The notes beneath the pieces were generated by a model that was not told the origin of the DNA, ran no database searches, and saw only the letters and a list, made by a program, of their open reading frames with translations. Positions 11,796 through 24,098 of a stretch of DNA of 64,000 bases are shown here, one piece after another (positions within the stretch are counted from its first letter, which is position 1; every line of letters starts with the position of its first letter). Origin of the DNA: Pipra filicauda (taxonomy: Eukaryota > Chordata > Aves > Passeriformes > Pipridae); NCBI RefSeq assembly GCF_003945595.2, contig NW_024104559.1:434001-498000 (forward strand). Direction: 5' to 3'. The translations under genes were made by a program, and so were the position numbers.

Positions 11796-13044
11796 GGTAT
11801 CAATGCCCAAATTTCCTGATCTGTATGGAAAGGCCCCTTTGAGGTTTGCAGGTGGATGTTTGTACCAGAAGAGGAGAAATCCCAGGGTTTAAACACCACA
11901 AAGCTGCAACACTGTCCCTGGCCCTCACTGTTCCCGGTAGCACAGACTCAACACTTCCATTCTGTCAGAGTTTTGGGGCTGTTTCTCTTTCCAATCAACC
12001 AGCTTTAAAAGACCAGGGATAATAGTGGTGACATCCTGACCTTTTAGTTTGGAGAAGGTGCAAAAAATCCCTGAGGCAGGTTACAAAAAGCAAAGTCTGG
12101 CTTGTCCAGTGCCCATTAGCCTCATATTTTAAACCAAATGAGAAGCAACTGGAAAGAAACGGAGAAATAGTGGATTGCAGGAGGGTGAGGTTTGATGCTG
12201 GTGCAAAGAAGGCAAGTGTAGAAAGCAGATGCCACATTGGGATGTCCAACAGGAGTTCCCCAGCATGATTCAGTGCTGGTGGATCCCCAGATGTCCTTTG
12301 TTGCCCAGGAATGTCCAGGAGAGAAGGGACCTAAAAGACATCTCAGATTGGAGAACCTGGAATGGACAGATGAGAAACAAACTCTGAGTAAGATGTAACA
12401 GCTGAGAATATTTACTGTACCTGTGTCTCTCTGCCTGGCTCTAGCAAAGGATCACCCAAGCCTTTTGAGAGAAATCCAAGGGGTGTTGCTTGTACTCAGA
12501 CTAATATTTGACAGTTGGAGAATAATAAATACTCAGCTTTCAGACAAGCAAAATGTTATTGTTTTACAAAATCATAATTTGAGTGTGGTAATTAAAAGCA
12601 TTTTCATTAGACATTGCCAATTCCGCCTACATGTCAGCACTAACAACAACTTGTCATCCACATGGGAATGGATCCCAAAGAGGGAAAGGGACTCTACAAG
12701 TGGGTTTTCTCTATTATTTTTAGACCATTTTCTACAGTTTTCTGCACTGCTGGTGAGCCACGAACCTGCAGCTGATTAAACCTGTCTAAGGGGAAAAAAA
12801 CCAGGGAAAATGTCCTCAAAGAGAAAGAGAGTTGTAAAGAGGAACATGACCATCTCTTCTCCAGGTTTGTGGGGGACAGGGCAGAAACCACTGGGTTTCC
12901 CTCATGCTGGGAAGGGTCAGTAAAGTAGATAAGGTATAGGGAAAATGGCTTTTGACCCTGAGGATGGTGAAGCACTGGGTTAGATCACCCAGCAGGCCTG
13001 GGGAGGGAGGGAGAGGATGTGGCTGGGAGTGTCTATTACTGAAT
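11796..13044. other. Unique non-coding sequence
   Basis: Nothing recognisable. A frame of 118 codons at 12423-12779 (plus strand) has no family resemblance and no flanking splice structure that I trust. Confidence 0.45.
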
Positions 13045-13130
13045 TTTAGAAGAAATAGGTTGGACAGGCTTCTGTCAGAAAGAATAAGCATGAATAAGTC
13101 CTGCTCTTGAGGATTTTGGCCATATATCAT
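13045..13130 (+). repeat. Possible ancient CR1 fragment
   Basis: 'AGGTTGGACAGGCTTCTGTC' followed by 'AAGTCCTGCTCTTGAGGA' parallels the 'GGTTGGACAAGCACCTRTC ... GGTCCTGC' block of older CR1 families. The rest does not align clearly, so this could be coincidence. Confidence 0.3.
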
Positions 13131-16100
13131 CCTTTATGCTAAAAGGCAAACTTGTGTGACCACATCTCAGGGGGTCACACGTGATTCGGGGCCAGCTCCC
13201 ACAGCCCACTGCTCCTCCCACAGCCCTCCAACCGGCGAGATCTGCCTTCTGGGATAACAAAACCTGCTGAACCTTTTGTGTGGTTGATTCACAGCCTGGA
13301 TCAGAGGCTGGTCCCTCACCTTCAAAATGCAAGGCAATTGCAGCTGGCGAGTCTGGCAGGTCTGTGGAGCACAGGCAGAGCAGGCAGCGAGCAGCAGGCA
13401 GCTGCACTGCTGCAGATGGAAGGGAGAAATCCCCAAGGGCTGGCTCACTGTGCCATGCAGTGCTGAGAGAAACACTCGCCATTTGGGTCTAATTTATGAT
13501 TATCCCACTCACTCCAGAAAATCCTGTTTATTTTTCCAAGGCGTTAATTTTTTTTTTTTGACGGCAGAATAATTTTTAACCCAGTTTGTGGTTGGATACA
13601 TGGGATGATGCTGCTGCCTACGGAGCACACTGCTGCTGGGGGGCACTTTGCACTTCTGGGAGATGGGAGGACAAGGACACAGAGACCAGCTCCAGCCAGA
13701 TCACATTTGTCCCAAGCCACCTGCTCACCTCGGTTCTGCCTGATTCATTCCTTATCTCAAGGTCTCCATCCCAAGCATCTCCCGTGCTCTTAGAGGAACT
13801 TTTCCGCAATTAAAAGCACTTTCCATTGAAGTAGTGTCTGATAGAAGAGAGAGAAGAAGGACAGGTCACTGTGCTGGCCACTGGCCCTTGTCACAGAAGC
13901 TCTGGTGCCACCACTCAGGGCTTTCTGATTGACTCTCACTTTAAACCACTGAGGACTTTGCCTTCCAGCACAGGGGAAGTGCAGCACATCCACAGTGATG
14001 TCCCAACAGGTATTTTCTTGTTCTCAGATTCCTGTGTTCAACATGTACCAAGAGTCAGGCCATTTGGAGAAAGCCTGAATTCACCACAAACCTTTTCAAG
14101 CCAACCTGAGGAAGGTTTTATTCCTCCTGGGGCAATATATTTTGCTATGAGTATATTTATTTTCCATGGAGGCATTAATACTGGGCCCAGGCTGTTCTCC
14201 CCTCTGTGCAGGAGATCACCATTACAACCTTTGTATAATTGATGCATTCCTACCAAGAGGAGATGAGTGAAGGAGGTCATGTGTAGGTAACATTCCCACC
14301 AGCACCTCTGCAATTTTCCCACTGCAGGCTGTAGGACCAAATCCAGCTCAGCACTGGGAAACTATTCATAACCACCCTGGGTATTCCCTGATTAACAGCA
14401 TCCTCTAATTAAAGCAGAAGAAGATGGATCTTATAGCACCCATAACCTGCTTTGAAAGCATATTTAAAAGATCCCTTCTAGTCACTGTTTTGGCAATAGA
14501 TGGGCCAGTACACTTAGAACTTTAAGGCTGGGAAGATCATATTCTACAGTTCTGTGTTGCCTATGGAGTCAGGTTGGGATTTTAACGCCAGCTGGTTGAA
14601 ATGCTCTCATTGTGCCATGATTGCTGTGTCAGTTTGCATTGCTGGCGAAGCTGAAGGGAATGGCATTGCTTTGGAGAAACGTTTTCTGCAGCTAAATGTT
14701 TTATTTTGAAAAGCAAATCATTGTTGTTGATACCGTTTTTTATTCGTTAGCTGGAGAGAGCAGGCTTATTTTTGCATATTTAACAGATCAAGGGAGATGG
14801 ACCAATAGCCTTTGGGTGCAGTTTCAGAAATGCTTGATGTTTGCCCTCACCCCTTGCTGGATTTTGCAGGTGTGTGACCTACAGAGCAGATCATCCCAAT
14901 CCACTGTCTGCAGAGCATTTTATTAGGCTGGAAAACACCCAACACAGGATCCTGCCAGGAGCTGCCTGGAAGCCAGAGTTGCTCCACACTGGGCTAAGGA
15001 CATTCTAGGGCACTGGCTTAATCCCTGGATTGTAATCCAATCCTTCTGGGTTGCTTTGAGGATGGGACTCCTCCTTCACTGGGGTGGGGGAGAGAGATAC
15101 CACTGGCCTGCCCTCGTGGGGCTGCAGGTCTGGAGGCTGGCACAGAGCTGCCCAGCACTTCTTTCCCTGCCAGAAAAGAGAAAAATCTCATAATTCCAGA
15201 GAGAGATAATTATCCCTGATCAACCAAGTCCTCAGCCTGTAATCTGCAAACAGCTGCCAGTACATAATCACCCTGCTCATTAAAAGTGACAATGCTCCTG
15301 CTCCTTGCTTCACCCACACCCTCTCCTCCTGCGCTTGCTTGACATTCCCTCTCATCTCCTCCTGTTTCTGACTAAGGCATCTGATCCCTTTCCAGTGGCT
15401 CATCCCGAGCTCCACGGACAAGGAGAAGTGGTGATGGCTCTTCCTTCTGTGTGCCCTTCCTGGCAAATTAAGGCAGAGCTGAGCCCATGAACCTTGGATC
15501 ATCCCCGGCTGCCTTTTCCTGCTGCTCGGACCCGCGATCCTAATTCAGACCCAACTGCACCCAATTGCTCTCCCACATGAGAATTCTCCTCATTTTATCT
15601 CAGTGCCAGAGATGTTATCAAGGCCATCATGGCAAAAAGGACTGGATGTTTCTGTGGATAATGAGAAAAGTCACTACAGGGGAGTGAAGTTCTCCTGGTG
15701 TTGGGGCTGGAGCATCAGCAGAGTGCTCAGAGCAGAAGCTTCTTATCAGGGCCAGGAAGACACTGGCTTGTCTTGGTTGCTTTGGGACTGTCTCAGCTCT
15801 CCTTGCTTTGAACCTTTGCTCCTGTCAGAAATTCCTCAAACAGGATATGTGGGCACCTGTCCTATTATACTTTCCCTAGGCAATATCTAAAAAGTTGTTC
15901 ATCTGGGCTGTCTCTCAGCCTCTTCTATCAGCCTGGCTCTTGTCTAGCACAGGCTTAAAAAGCAGCTATCACTGATGTCTCCCAGTGAGTATTTGCCTGT
16001 CCAAATTGCCCTATTTATTTTGCAAATGTCTTCATATTATTCTGAATTAAATGAGACACCAGTTTTCTATTTGGAGCTGGTTGATGTCTCAAACTGCCTG

Positions 16101-17015
16101 CTCCTTTTCGAGGAGAAACTAGAAAAATCACTTGCTGAGTGGCAAAAGACCTCAGGCCATCCATGTCTTACCTTTCACCCCCATGCAGAGCTCTGTGTGC
16201 ACGTGTGTGTGTGTGTGTGTGCATGAAGTCATGTGCACTCCACTTGCTGAGGTGGAAATGATGATAGAAAACCAGAGGCAAATCTCATTTGGTCTAAAAC
16301 TGCAGCATTCTCATGCATATTCCCTTGGGAACTGGGTTTTGAAGGCTCTGGGGTCAGTTTTAAAGCCTCATTTTGAAGGAGCTCTAGCCCTGTGTGGGAA
16401 AGGCTGCTGGAAACCTGCTAAGGGAGCTGTTTTTTGCCTGCTCTCCCTCATCCCTTCTGGGGCCAGTGTTGGGCCTGACATCCAAATAGCTGTGAGATCC
16501 AGCTAATCCCATCACACCAGCAAAATGGCCCTAAATCATCCCTGTCTGATTCTTGACTCCAAAAGAGACATTTCATGGGTGATTGTGAGTGATACAGTGT
16601 GTGGTAATGGACGTATTTAAATGGGATTTATGGGTGACACCTGTCACATAGACCCTTCCATCAGTGACAGGCTGGAGAGATTTACACAGTGACACTGAGA
16701 TGTGAGCTGTTGTAAGAGCTCCCTCAGTCCCTGGCAGAGTGTTGGAGCCTCACAGCATTTGCCAGGAGCACAAACTGGGCTCCTTTGGCCACTCTCTGAT
16801 ATGACACTGCACAAAATTAGCGCCTAAGGGTTGAGTGCATCTTGGCATCTGTCCACGGAGGATTTCTTTAACCCCAAAGCTCTGTTTGCCTTTTTGTCAA
16901 ATGCTGTAGGAGGTGTTTTGATGAGCCCTTGGTCACAAGAGCTTCAGGGGAGAAAGCAGCACTCCATAAGGTCCCCACCACATGATTTCTCCTCCCTCCT
17001 GTGAGCTTCCCGCAT
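13131..17015. other. Unique non-coding sequence, about 3.9 kb
   Basis: No gene or clear transposon. Contains a (GT)9 run at 16203-16221 and a T10 run near 13550. Positions 14510-14600 ('AACTTTAAGGCTGGGAAGAT') weakly recall an ancient LINE tail but cannot be confirmed. Confidence 0.5.
16203..16221. repeat. (GT)n microsatellite
   Basis: A run of about nine GT units after 'GTGCAC'. Confidence 0.9.
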
Positions 17016-17431
17016 TTCACAGCATCACAGAGTGGCTTGGGTGGGATGGGACCTTAAAAACCATCCAGTTACTTAAAGACCATCCAGTTCCTTAAAGTCC
17101 ATCCAGTTCCTTAAAGTCTATCCAGTTCCTTAAAGACTATCCAGTTGCCCTGCTCTGCATGGGCAGGGACACCTTCCACTAGCCCAGGTTGCTCCAAGCC
17201 CTGTCCAACCTGGCCTTGGACACTTCCAGGGATGGGGCAGCCACAGCTGCTCTGGGCAACCAGAGGCCAGGGCCTCCCCACCCTCACAGGGAGGAATTTC
17301 TTCCCAATATCCCATGTAAATCTACCTTCTTTCAGCTTAAACCCATTCTCCTGTGTCCTATCACTGCCAGCCCTTGCAAAAAGTCCCTCTGCAGCCTTCC
17401 TGCAGGCCCCCTTTAGGTCCTGGAAGGCTGT
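17016..17431 (-). repeat. CR1 LINE 3' end with internal 19-bp tandem expansion
   Basis: This minus-strand CR1 tail reads on the plus strand as 'CACAGCATCACAGAGTGG', 'GGGATGGGACCTTAAA', 'CATGGGCAGGGACACC', 'CAGGTTGCTCCAAGCCC', 'GGGATGGGGCAGCCACAG', 'CCTCCCCACCCTCACAGGG', 'CTTCCCAATATCCCATG' and 'CCCCCTTTAGGTCCTGGAAGG'. Where a normal copy has one 'CCTTAAAGATCATCCAGTTCC' block, this copy has five tandem units (17052-17147). The rest of the element is well preserved, so the expansion happened after insertion or in the source copy. Confidence 0.95.
17052..17147. repeat. 19-bp minisatellite, five units, inside a CR1 copy
   Basis: Units of the form CTTAAAGWCCATCCAGTTC begin at 17052 (20 bp), 17072, 17091, 17110 and 17129. 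The variable positions are AC/TC/TC/AC after AAAG and C/T before ATCC. The first unit matches the normal CR1 sequence at this point, so the array was created by local duplication of CR1 sequence. Confidence 0.95.
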
Positions 17432-18119
17432 CCCTATTTCCTGGTGACTCTGGCTGAGGTGGTCACTCCAGGGTTCCCAGCTTGCCCGTGCCCCAGCTGT
17501 GCCTGCATTCCTACACAACCCGTTCCCTCCAGGTTCCTGCCCTCCCTTTCTCCAGGCACCCAATCTTCTCCCAGCGCCTCCAAGCTGTGGTTCAGAACCC
17601 TCTCCCCTACCTCCTTGTTTCCCTCCATCTGCAGGCTCCAGCAGACGTTTCTCCCATCCAGAGAAACCGTCCTGCCCTTCCCACTGGAGGATTAGCAGGG
17701 ATATCTGCAATGAGATTATTTCTAGGAGCCCACTCGGGCCGTGCTGACGCTAACTCACCGTGTCAGCTCTGCTCAGGCACAGCCAGGAAGGTTCCAGGCA
17801 CGATTTCTATTGTTTAAGATTTTATTGGGGGGGGAGGGGGTAGATGGATTTGGTTTCTTCCTCGTTGCTCTTTCCCAAAGATCTGTCTTTTGCTATTTAT
17901 GTGAGGCAGTTCATATCACAGCACACACAGACACACACAGACACAAGGATCAAACAACTGAAGTCACCAATCAGTCTAAATATGCCCAATATACACAATA
18001 TTTTGCTCCCTGAGCTATCAAAGACAGTTGGATACTACCTTGAAGTGACCTGTGGGAGTTGGCTGTGTGAAACATTTTCTCAGCAGCAACATGATACATT
18101 TCTTGCTTCTTGAGCTTTC

Positions 18120-18420
18120 TCCTTTTTTATTTTAAATATATATCTTTATAATTCTGCCGTAAGGCAGCCTTGGATTTGTAAAATTAGCCTGTCATAACAA
18201 ATTCATGTCCTCATCAAAGGCTGCTGTTGTGCTTCCTCCCAGACTGGAGCATTCACAGACTAAAGCTGCATTATCACAGTAATTTCAAAGTTCAATAGTG
18301 TATTTTCAAAAGCAATTGCTTTTAAATGCAGTTTGTTGCATAACAGAGAATTTAGACTTTCCTTCAAACGAAAATTAAGTTCTTTACATAGTAAGTCAAC
18401 TCCTGTTCATTTTTGCCTTT
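18120..18420. promoter_or_regulatory. Candidate conserved non-coding block
   Basis: The segment is AT-rich but not simple repeat and contains evenly spaced motif-like words: AATTTCAAAG, GCAATTGCTTTTAAATGCA, TTGTTGCATAA, TTTACATAGTAAGTCAA. This texture is typical of vertebrate conserved non-coding elements in gene deserts. The idea is inference from composition only. No promoter element or transcript evidence is visible. Confidence 0.2.
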
Positions 18421-19434
18421 TTTTTTTTTATTATTATTATTCTAAAATGATCCAGATGCCCTTGGTGCCCCTGGAAGTGCAAGGTTAGAAGGACTATATG
18501 AAGTCTTTTTATCACAAAATGGGATTTTTAAGCCCAGAGAAAAGTGGATTCCACATTTTAAATCTCTCAAAATTCACTCTTACACATGACTTTCTGGCCT
18601 GAATGAGAACCTTTTCTGCAGAGGTGTTCAGGGCTGACTGGAATTGAGAGTGCTGGATGGCTGGAGGCTTGGCTGAGATGAGAAGGGGAATCTGTAGGTT
18701 AGAAATAATAAAGATATTGATGAAAACCTTTCTGATCAGAAACTCCCCCCATGAGTAACCCAGAGAACCTCCTCCCTGTGGTGCAGGACACTGTCTTTAT
18801 TCACACCCCTTTCTTATCAGGGTGGAACAAATTCATCTCCTTGAAATCTTGCCTCTTTGCATTTCCTTATTCTCCTGATTTTTCTCTTGGCTCCACAACT
18901 GCTCGTTCATGATGCTGGTCATAAAACTGGTGTCTTCACCCAGGATTCCCATGGAGATGTCCACTTTGGCCATTTCTTTTCCACAAAGAGCAGTACAACT
19001 TTTCCCTCCACACATGCCCTGCACGTTCATCCCTCTGTCTCTTATGGTCTTGCTTGAAATTCATCTCATTTTCTGGGAAAATGCAGAGTTTGGACATGTC
19101 CAACCCACTGCACTGTGAGTATCCTCAGCTGGCAAGGGAAAGGAAGAGCTTAACAATTAACCTGACCTCTCTGCTTCATGTAGTTGTCTTCAAAAATAAC
19201 CTCAAAACCACCTTGAAAGCATTCTGTAAATCCATCCTGAAGACTCCCCTTTGCCCTGGCAGCAACCCACAGGTCCTGGGTGCATTAAACCCACCACCCC
19301 TTTAACTAATAAAGTCAGGCTGTTTGCTTGTATTCCCTCCTCTTTCTGTCTCCCCTATTTTATTTTCCCTTGGTTTATGATTACACTGTAAGTTTCAGAG
19401 GTGTTGTCTTCTAATCAAATTCCCAGATGCCATC

Positions 19435-19471
<37 letters not shown>
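19435..19471. repeat. (AAT)12 microsatellite
   Basis: An uninterrupted ATA/AAT trinucleotide run of about 37 bp, likely polymorphic. Confidence 0.97.
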
Positions 19472-19474
<3 letters not shown>

Positions 19475-21646
19475 TTATGTTGATGATACACATTTCCAAT
19501 TAGTTGTGACAGATTTTTGCTTGGTAATTCCAGACTGGAGGAAGAAATGTTTAGATTACTTCCCAGTGGAATCACTAGGAGATTTTCCTTTGTTTTTCAC
19601 AGGTGCTGGCTTGTTTTGTAATATAATTTGGGGACACAAGCAGTGAGCCCTGTTACTGCTGAAACAACACTGCCATGCCACAGTTTTTTGTGGACTATGG
19701 TCAAAACAGTCAGGTCTGAGAGCCCAAAGGCACTTTAACTCAAGACACTGATCATCCCAAACCACTATCCATGTGCAAAGACATGTAATAATTAATACAA
19801 ATGTGAGCTGAAAAGCTGTAGGAATTTGAGGGTAAGCCCAGCACTTACCCTGTCATTAATTAAGGTTATCTCTTTATTAGTCATTTCCCTTGTGGGGTCT
19901 CAGACAGCAACAATCCAAGTGAATAGAAGACTCTCTTAACCTTTCTCTTCTTGGCAGTTTGAGAAACTCTGGCTTATTGATTGCAAAGAAATTCCTACAA
20001 CTGGTGCTTTAAGTTAACATGGGTAAAGAAATGAACTGCTGCAGCTCCAGAGCTCCCAGGTCCCTTTGTGTGCTGGGGGTATCCAGCCCCTTCTCATAAA
20101 ATATGCTCAGTAACCAGCAGAGATAATGTTAGAAGAAGTGATGGATGGGTTTACCAACATCAGAGAGTGTGACTGATTTGGTGTTTTTTGGGCAGTGTTT
20201 GTTGAGTGAGTGTTTGTTGAGCACCGTGGAAATGAATAGAAACAGCCACCGACTTTGAATGGCAACTTCTGTATTCTAACATTTAACATTTTAATCATGG
20301 GTTTGAATGCTCAGAGGTGCCAAGGTGCTCCTGGTTCTACCCAGGCTGTGAGAAGTAGGGAATGTGTAAAGAAGTGGGGGCAAAAAGGGCAAAACTGGTT
20401 CCCAAGGTCACCGTCACCCAGCAGTGCTGGTCTCTTGCCTCGTGGTGAATCTCACCCAGAAGTGTGATTGTGAATAAGAGAAGAATTGCCCAAGAGGATT
20501 CCATGCCCAAGAGAGGGCATGGCTGCTGTGATTTGGCAAGGGGGAAGGCTCAGGAGCACCCACGGATTTTGCCCCTGGAGTTATTGTGGTGCCTTCTCAG
20601 GACAAACAGCTTGGTCATTCAAAGCAAAGTTCAAGGGCCTCTCAAGTTTTCCATCTTGCTAAAGGCTGATTCAGCCACAGAAGAAATAAAATTTTGGCTG
20701 TTGGCTGCTGGTCACTCCTTGCTTGGTGGTTTCATCATCCAGCTATGTAGGAGGATCTGTACTATAGCACAGAGGTGAACCAGGACTAAGTGAGTAATGG
20801 GGAGCAAAGAGTGTCTTTGGATAAAGTTCACAGGATGAATTAATAAATGATTTTCATAGAGAAATAGGAACTATATTCTCCAAGGAGATTACTCACAATG
20901 AACAATTCGATCAGCTCCAGCCTGAAGAAAGGAAAAGGGTAAGAATAAATAGCCCTTCTCCAAAAGGAAAGGCTATTAATACTGCAGTGTCTTAATGGCT
21001 CACACGAGGACCATTGTTATCAAGTGTTTTTATTAATAGCCTGGATGCCTGAGTATTCATCTCAATGCATGAGCAGTGAAAAGAAAATTGGTGGATAAAT
21101 ATGAAACTACAAGTGACGGTCGAGTCCTGAAAGCTCAGTTAGGAAATTCTGCAAGTTCCACCATGGGGCAGTGCAGTGGCTGGACAAATTTGGTGCATAA
21201 AAGGCAGAGTAATGGGAATTGGAAGGGACAATCTGAACTATTTATGTCCATTAATGGGTTCTAAATTGGCTGTAACTGCTCAAGGAAAGCCCATCATCGA
21301 TGTGAAAATGCAGTGAGAGCATCGGCTTGGTGTGCTGTGCAGAACCTGTGAGCTTAGAAACGGAGCAAGAAAGACACGAAACTCAACAGGGTCTTGGAGG
21401 GTCACACTGCCAGAGACCTCTGTGCTTGGAGGTTTATGCATAGCTCTCACAGCCCTGTGCTGCAAACCACTGTTGTCACCTTCCCTGGCTCATGCCAGCA
21501 GGAGTTTGGAGGAGAGATCAGCCCCAAGTGAAGATATTCCAGAGCTCAGTCCAACAGCTGGGAGAGGTCCCTGTTTTCCAGCCTTGGCACAAGCATGTGT
21601 GTCTCTGCTGTAAGGTCAGATGCCCTCCTGCACAAGGGGGATTACT

Positions 21647-21752
21647 TATAGAATTATAGACTCATTTAAGTTGGAAAACACTTCCAAGGTCATTGAGTCC
21701 CACCATTAACCCAGCACTGCCAGGCCCACAATAAACCATCTACCCCTGGTGT
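21647..21752 (-). repeat. CR1 LINE 3' end, older subfamily
   Basis: The plus strand reads 'ATAGAATTATAGACTCATTT', 'AAGTTGGAAAACACTTCCAA', 'GGTCATTGAGTCCCACCATT', 'AACCCAGCACTGCCAGGCCC', then 'AATAAACCATCTACCCC'. This matches the CR1 class whose complement tail runs 'TCATTTAGGTTGGAAAAGAC ... CCATTAACCCAGCACTGCC'. It fades quickly after 21750, so the fragment is short and decayed. Confidence 0.85.
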
Positions 21753-23562
21753 TTTTCATCCTGATCCTCCATAAATCAGCTCAGGACAGCAGCCACCAAC
21801 CCTGTGCACTGTTGGTTCCACAATAACATAGAGGGAATGGTCCATAAACCACATTTGGTGTTTCCTCCCTCACCCTTGTCATTGGGGCCCAGCAATGTCC
21901 TTCAGCAATCCAGGTGCTTTGTCATCCTTTAATAGCACTAATTACCTGCTCACACCCCTTGGTGAAGCATTTTAATGTTTTAATCTCCCCTTCCCCATTC
22001 ATTTTCCTTTGGAAAATGAATACCTGTTGCAAAGAGGGGTGTTTGTGATTGTTGCATGAAAACCCCTGCCCAGGCAGCAGCAAATCCCAGGTGGCAGCAC
22101 TGACTTTGTGTCTCACCCCTTTCCACATGGATTCCTCCATCACCCTCTCTGCTTCTGTCCCTGCCTGCAGAACTGTCTCAGCTTGTGGTTTTCACAAGTC
22201 TTTTTTCCCCCCTCACCTCAGCCAACAATAAACTTCACATTTTCTGTAGGAGCAGAGGCTCTTCCCTCACCTGCCCTGACCCCCGAATGCCCTGGGCTTG
22301 CCTTCACACCAGCACAATCTGTCTGATTTGGGTGTTTGCAGCTGTTTGGGGGATTTGGGTTAAGAAACTTTTACATTTGACTTTATCAGACCCTGAACTT
22401 GGGTGCTGGCTTTGTGTGCTGGCTGTTAGAGCACCTGTCAGCAGACAAGGAAAGTTCTCCAAGTTTCCTGCTTCAAAACCTTCCCTTCTCCTGAGCCTAC
22501 CACTGTGGCCATGGATGTTTGGCAGAACGTCATCCTTGGAGAACAGCTTGTCTACAAGCACCTTCCATGGCAGTGCAGCACTTAATACACACTGTGTAGC
22601 TCTCTTCCTTTTCAGCTGCTCCATGGAGTAAGTTAAAATGCAATTTTATGCCAATTCCATAAACAATCTTCCAGCTAGCATCCTCTTCCTAATGTTCTCT
22701 ACTCCCTGTTTGGGTATTTAAAATCTTCCATTACTCTGCTCCTTCTACATATTTTATTGTTTGCTGAAGTCACCTCCCAGTCCAGTTTTTTTCTCCCATC
22801 TAGGAAAGGAGATATGGTTTTTCCATCTTTCCATTTATTGCATACTTATAAAATGTGTGGCTAAGCAGGTAATCATGATTGAGCCCAACAAATGAAACAC
22901 ACACACACACATATATACAAGATACTGTACAGGCAGCACTGATAACTCCAAAAAGGAAGGTCCCAAATCTGCATGATTCCACTGGCTACACTGGAGCAGT
23001 GTAGTTTCACATAAACTGGGATAGATGGAAAGTGTTTCCAGCATTGGCCACATTAGAAATTGTTATTTTCAGGTCCTCTTAATAAGCTTGCAAAATGTTG
23101 TCCTTTGGGCTGAAATTGCCTATAATCAGCACCTATCCCATGGTGATTTCTTCCTTGTTTCAGAAGTTTCAGCAGAATTAGGAGACCTGCTTTTGAATAC
23201 AGTAAAGAGGAAATTTTTATTTTTTTTTTTTTAAGTCTTTCTGACCTTTTTTTCTTGGCAGCTCTACAGCTGAATTGGCTGTGGTTTGAAAGATGCAATT
23301 TGGCAGGAAAATAGTCCTCACTGGGGAGCAGTGCAGGGCTTTGTATTGCAGGAAATTGGGTTTGATTTGCCCATGCTACAAGCATTAAAAAACTGCAGTC
23401 TGACCATATGCAGTGGAGGGCTTTTGCTAAGCTGATTAGAGGACATGGAGACCAGGGAATAAGACTCTGCATGTGTGCTGAGCCAGAGCAGGAGGAGTTC
23501 CTGAGGGATGGGCAAGGAGACTCCAGTGTGGTGGAGAAGGATGCTCAGCTCCTTCCACCCCA
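21753..23562. other. Unique non-coding sequence
   Basis: No gene is recognised. An AC-rich microsatellite of seven to eight units lies at 22897-22912, and a T-rich run at 23219-23233. Confidence 0.5.
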
Positions 23563-24098
23563 GCAGAATCCCAGAATGGTTCAGGTTGGAAGGGACCACA
23601 CTGGGGCATCTGGTCCCTCCTCCCTGCTCCAGCAGAGTCACCCCAGAGCACACGGCACAGGATTGTGTCCAGAGGGTTCTGGAATATCTCCAGTGAGGAG
23701 ACCCCACACCCTCTCTGGTCTCTGTTCAGAGCTCAGTCACTGCCCAGCAAAGAGGTTCTTCCTCATGTCCAGGTGGAGCTTCCTGGGCATCAGTTCCTGC
23801 CCGTTCCTCCTGTGCCATTGCTGGGCCCCCCCAGCAGAGCCTGGTCCATCCTCTGCCCCCTCCCTGCAGACACTGACACACCCTGGGGAGGGCCCCTCTC
23901 AGTGTCTGCTCTGGAGGCTGAACAGCCCCAGTTCCCTCAGCCTTCCCTGCTCCCAGAGATGCTCCATCCCTTCGGCATCTCCGCAGCCTGTGCTGGACCT
24001 GCTCCAGGAGCTCCGTGTGTGTCCTGAGCTGAGGAGCCAGAGCTGGACACAACATCCCAGCTGTGCCTTCCAGGGCTGAGCAGGGGGGCAGCATCACC
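23563..24098 (-). repeat. CR1 LINE 3' end, long copy of another subfamily
   Basis: About 535 bp of CR1 on the minus strand. The plus strand reads 'CAGAATCCCAGAATGGTTCA', 'GGTTGGAAGGGACCACACTG', 'GCAGAGTCACCCCAGAGCAC', 'GGATTGTGTCCAGAGGGTTC', 'TGGAATATCTCCAG', then 'TCCTCATGTCCAGGTGGAGC', 'TTCCTGGGCATCAGTTCCTG' and a long stretch complementary to the ORF2 C-terminus ('GGAGGCTGAACAGCCCCAG', 'GAGATGCTCCATCCCTTC', 'AGAGCTGGACACAACATCCC'). It ends near 'CAGGGCTGAGCAGGGG'. The 3' UTR differs from the commonest class here. A plus-strand open frame of 223 codons spanning 23408-24079 is antisense to this element and is not a gene. Confidence 0.93.

Larger units (their letters stand above)
17432..21646. 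other. Unique non-coding sequence, about 4.2 kb
   Basis: No gene is recognised. It includes a G-rich stretch (17826-17840), a short CACACACAGA repeat (17921-17945), the AT-rich block at 18120-18420 (entered separately) and the AAT microsatellite at 19435. Open frames of up to about 110 codons are unremarkable. Confidence 0.5.

Noticed and set aside
12300..12365. Possible further CR1 tail ('GAGAAGGGACCTAAAAGACATC')
   Set aside because: Only a few words resemble CR1, and the order of blocks does not follow any CR1 tail I recognise.
17111..17710. 199-codon minus-strand open frame
   Set aside because: It overlaps the CR1 tail at 17016-17431 and its GC-rich flank. The translation contains CR1 3' UTR-derived peptide, not a protein family.
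23408..24079. Longest open reading frame (223 codons, plus strand)
   Set aside because: Most of it lies antisense to a CR1 3' end on the minus strand (23563-24098). The translated sequence has no domain, and the openness reflects CR1 base composition.
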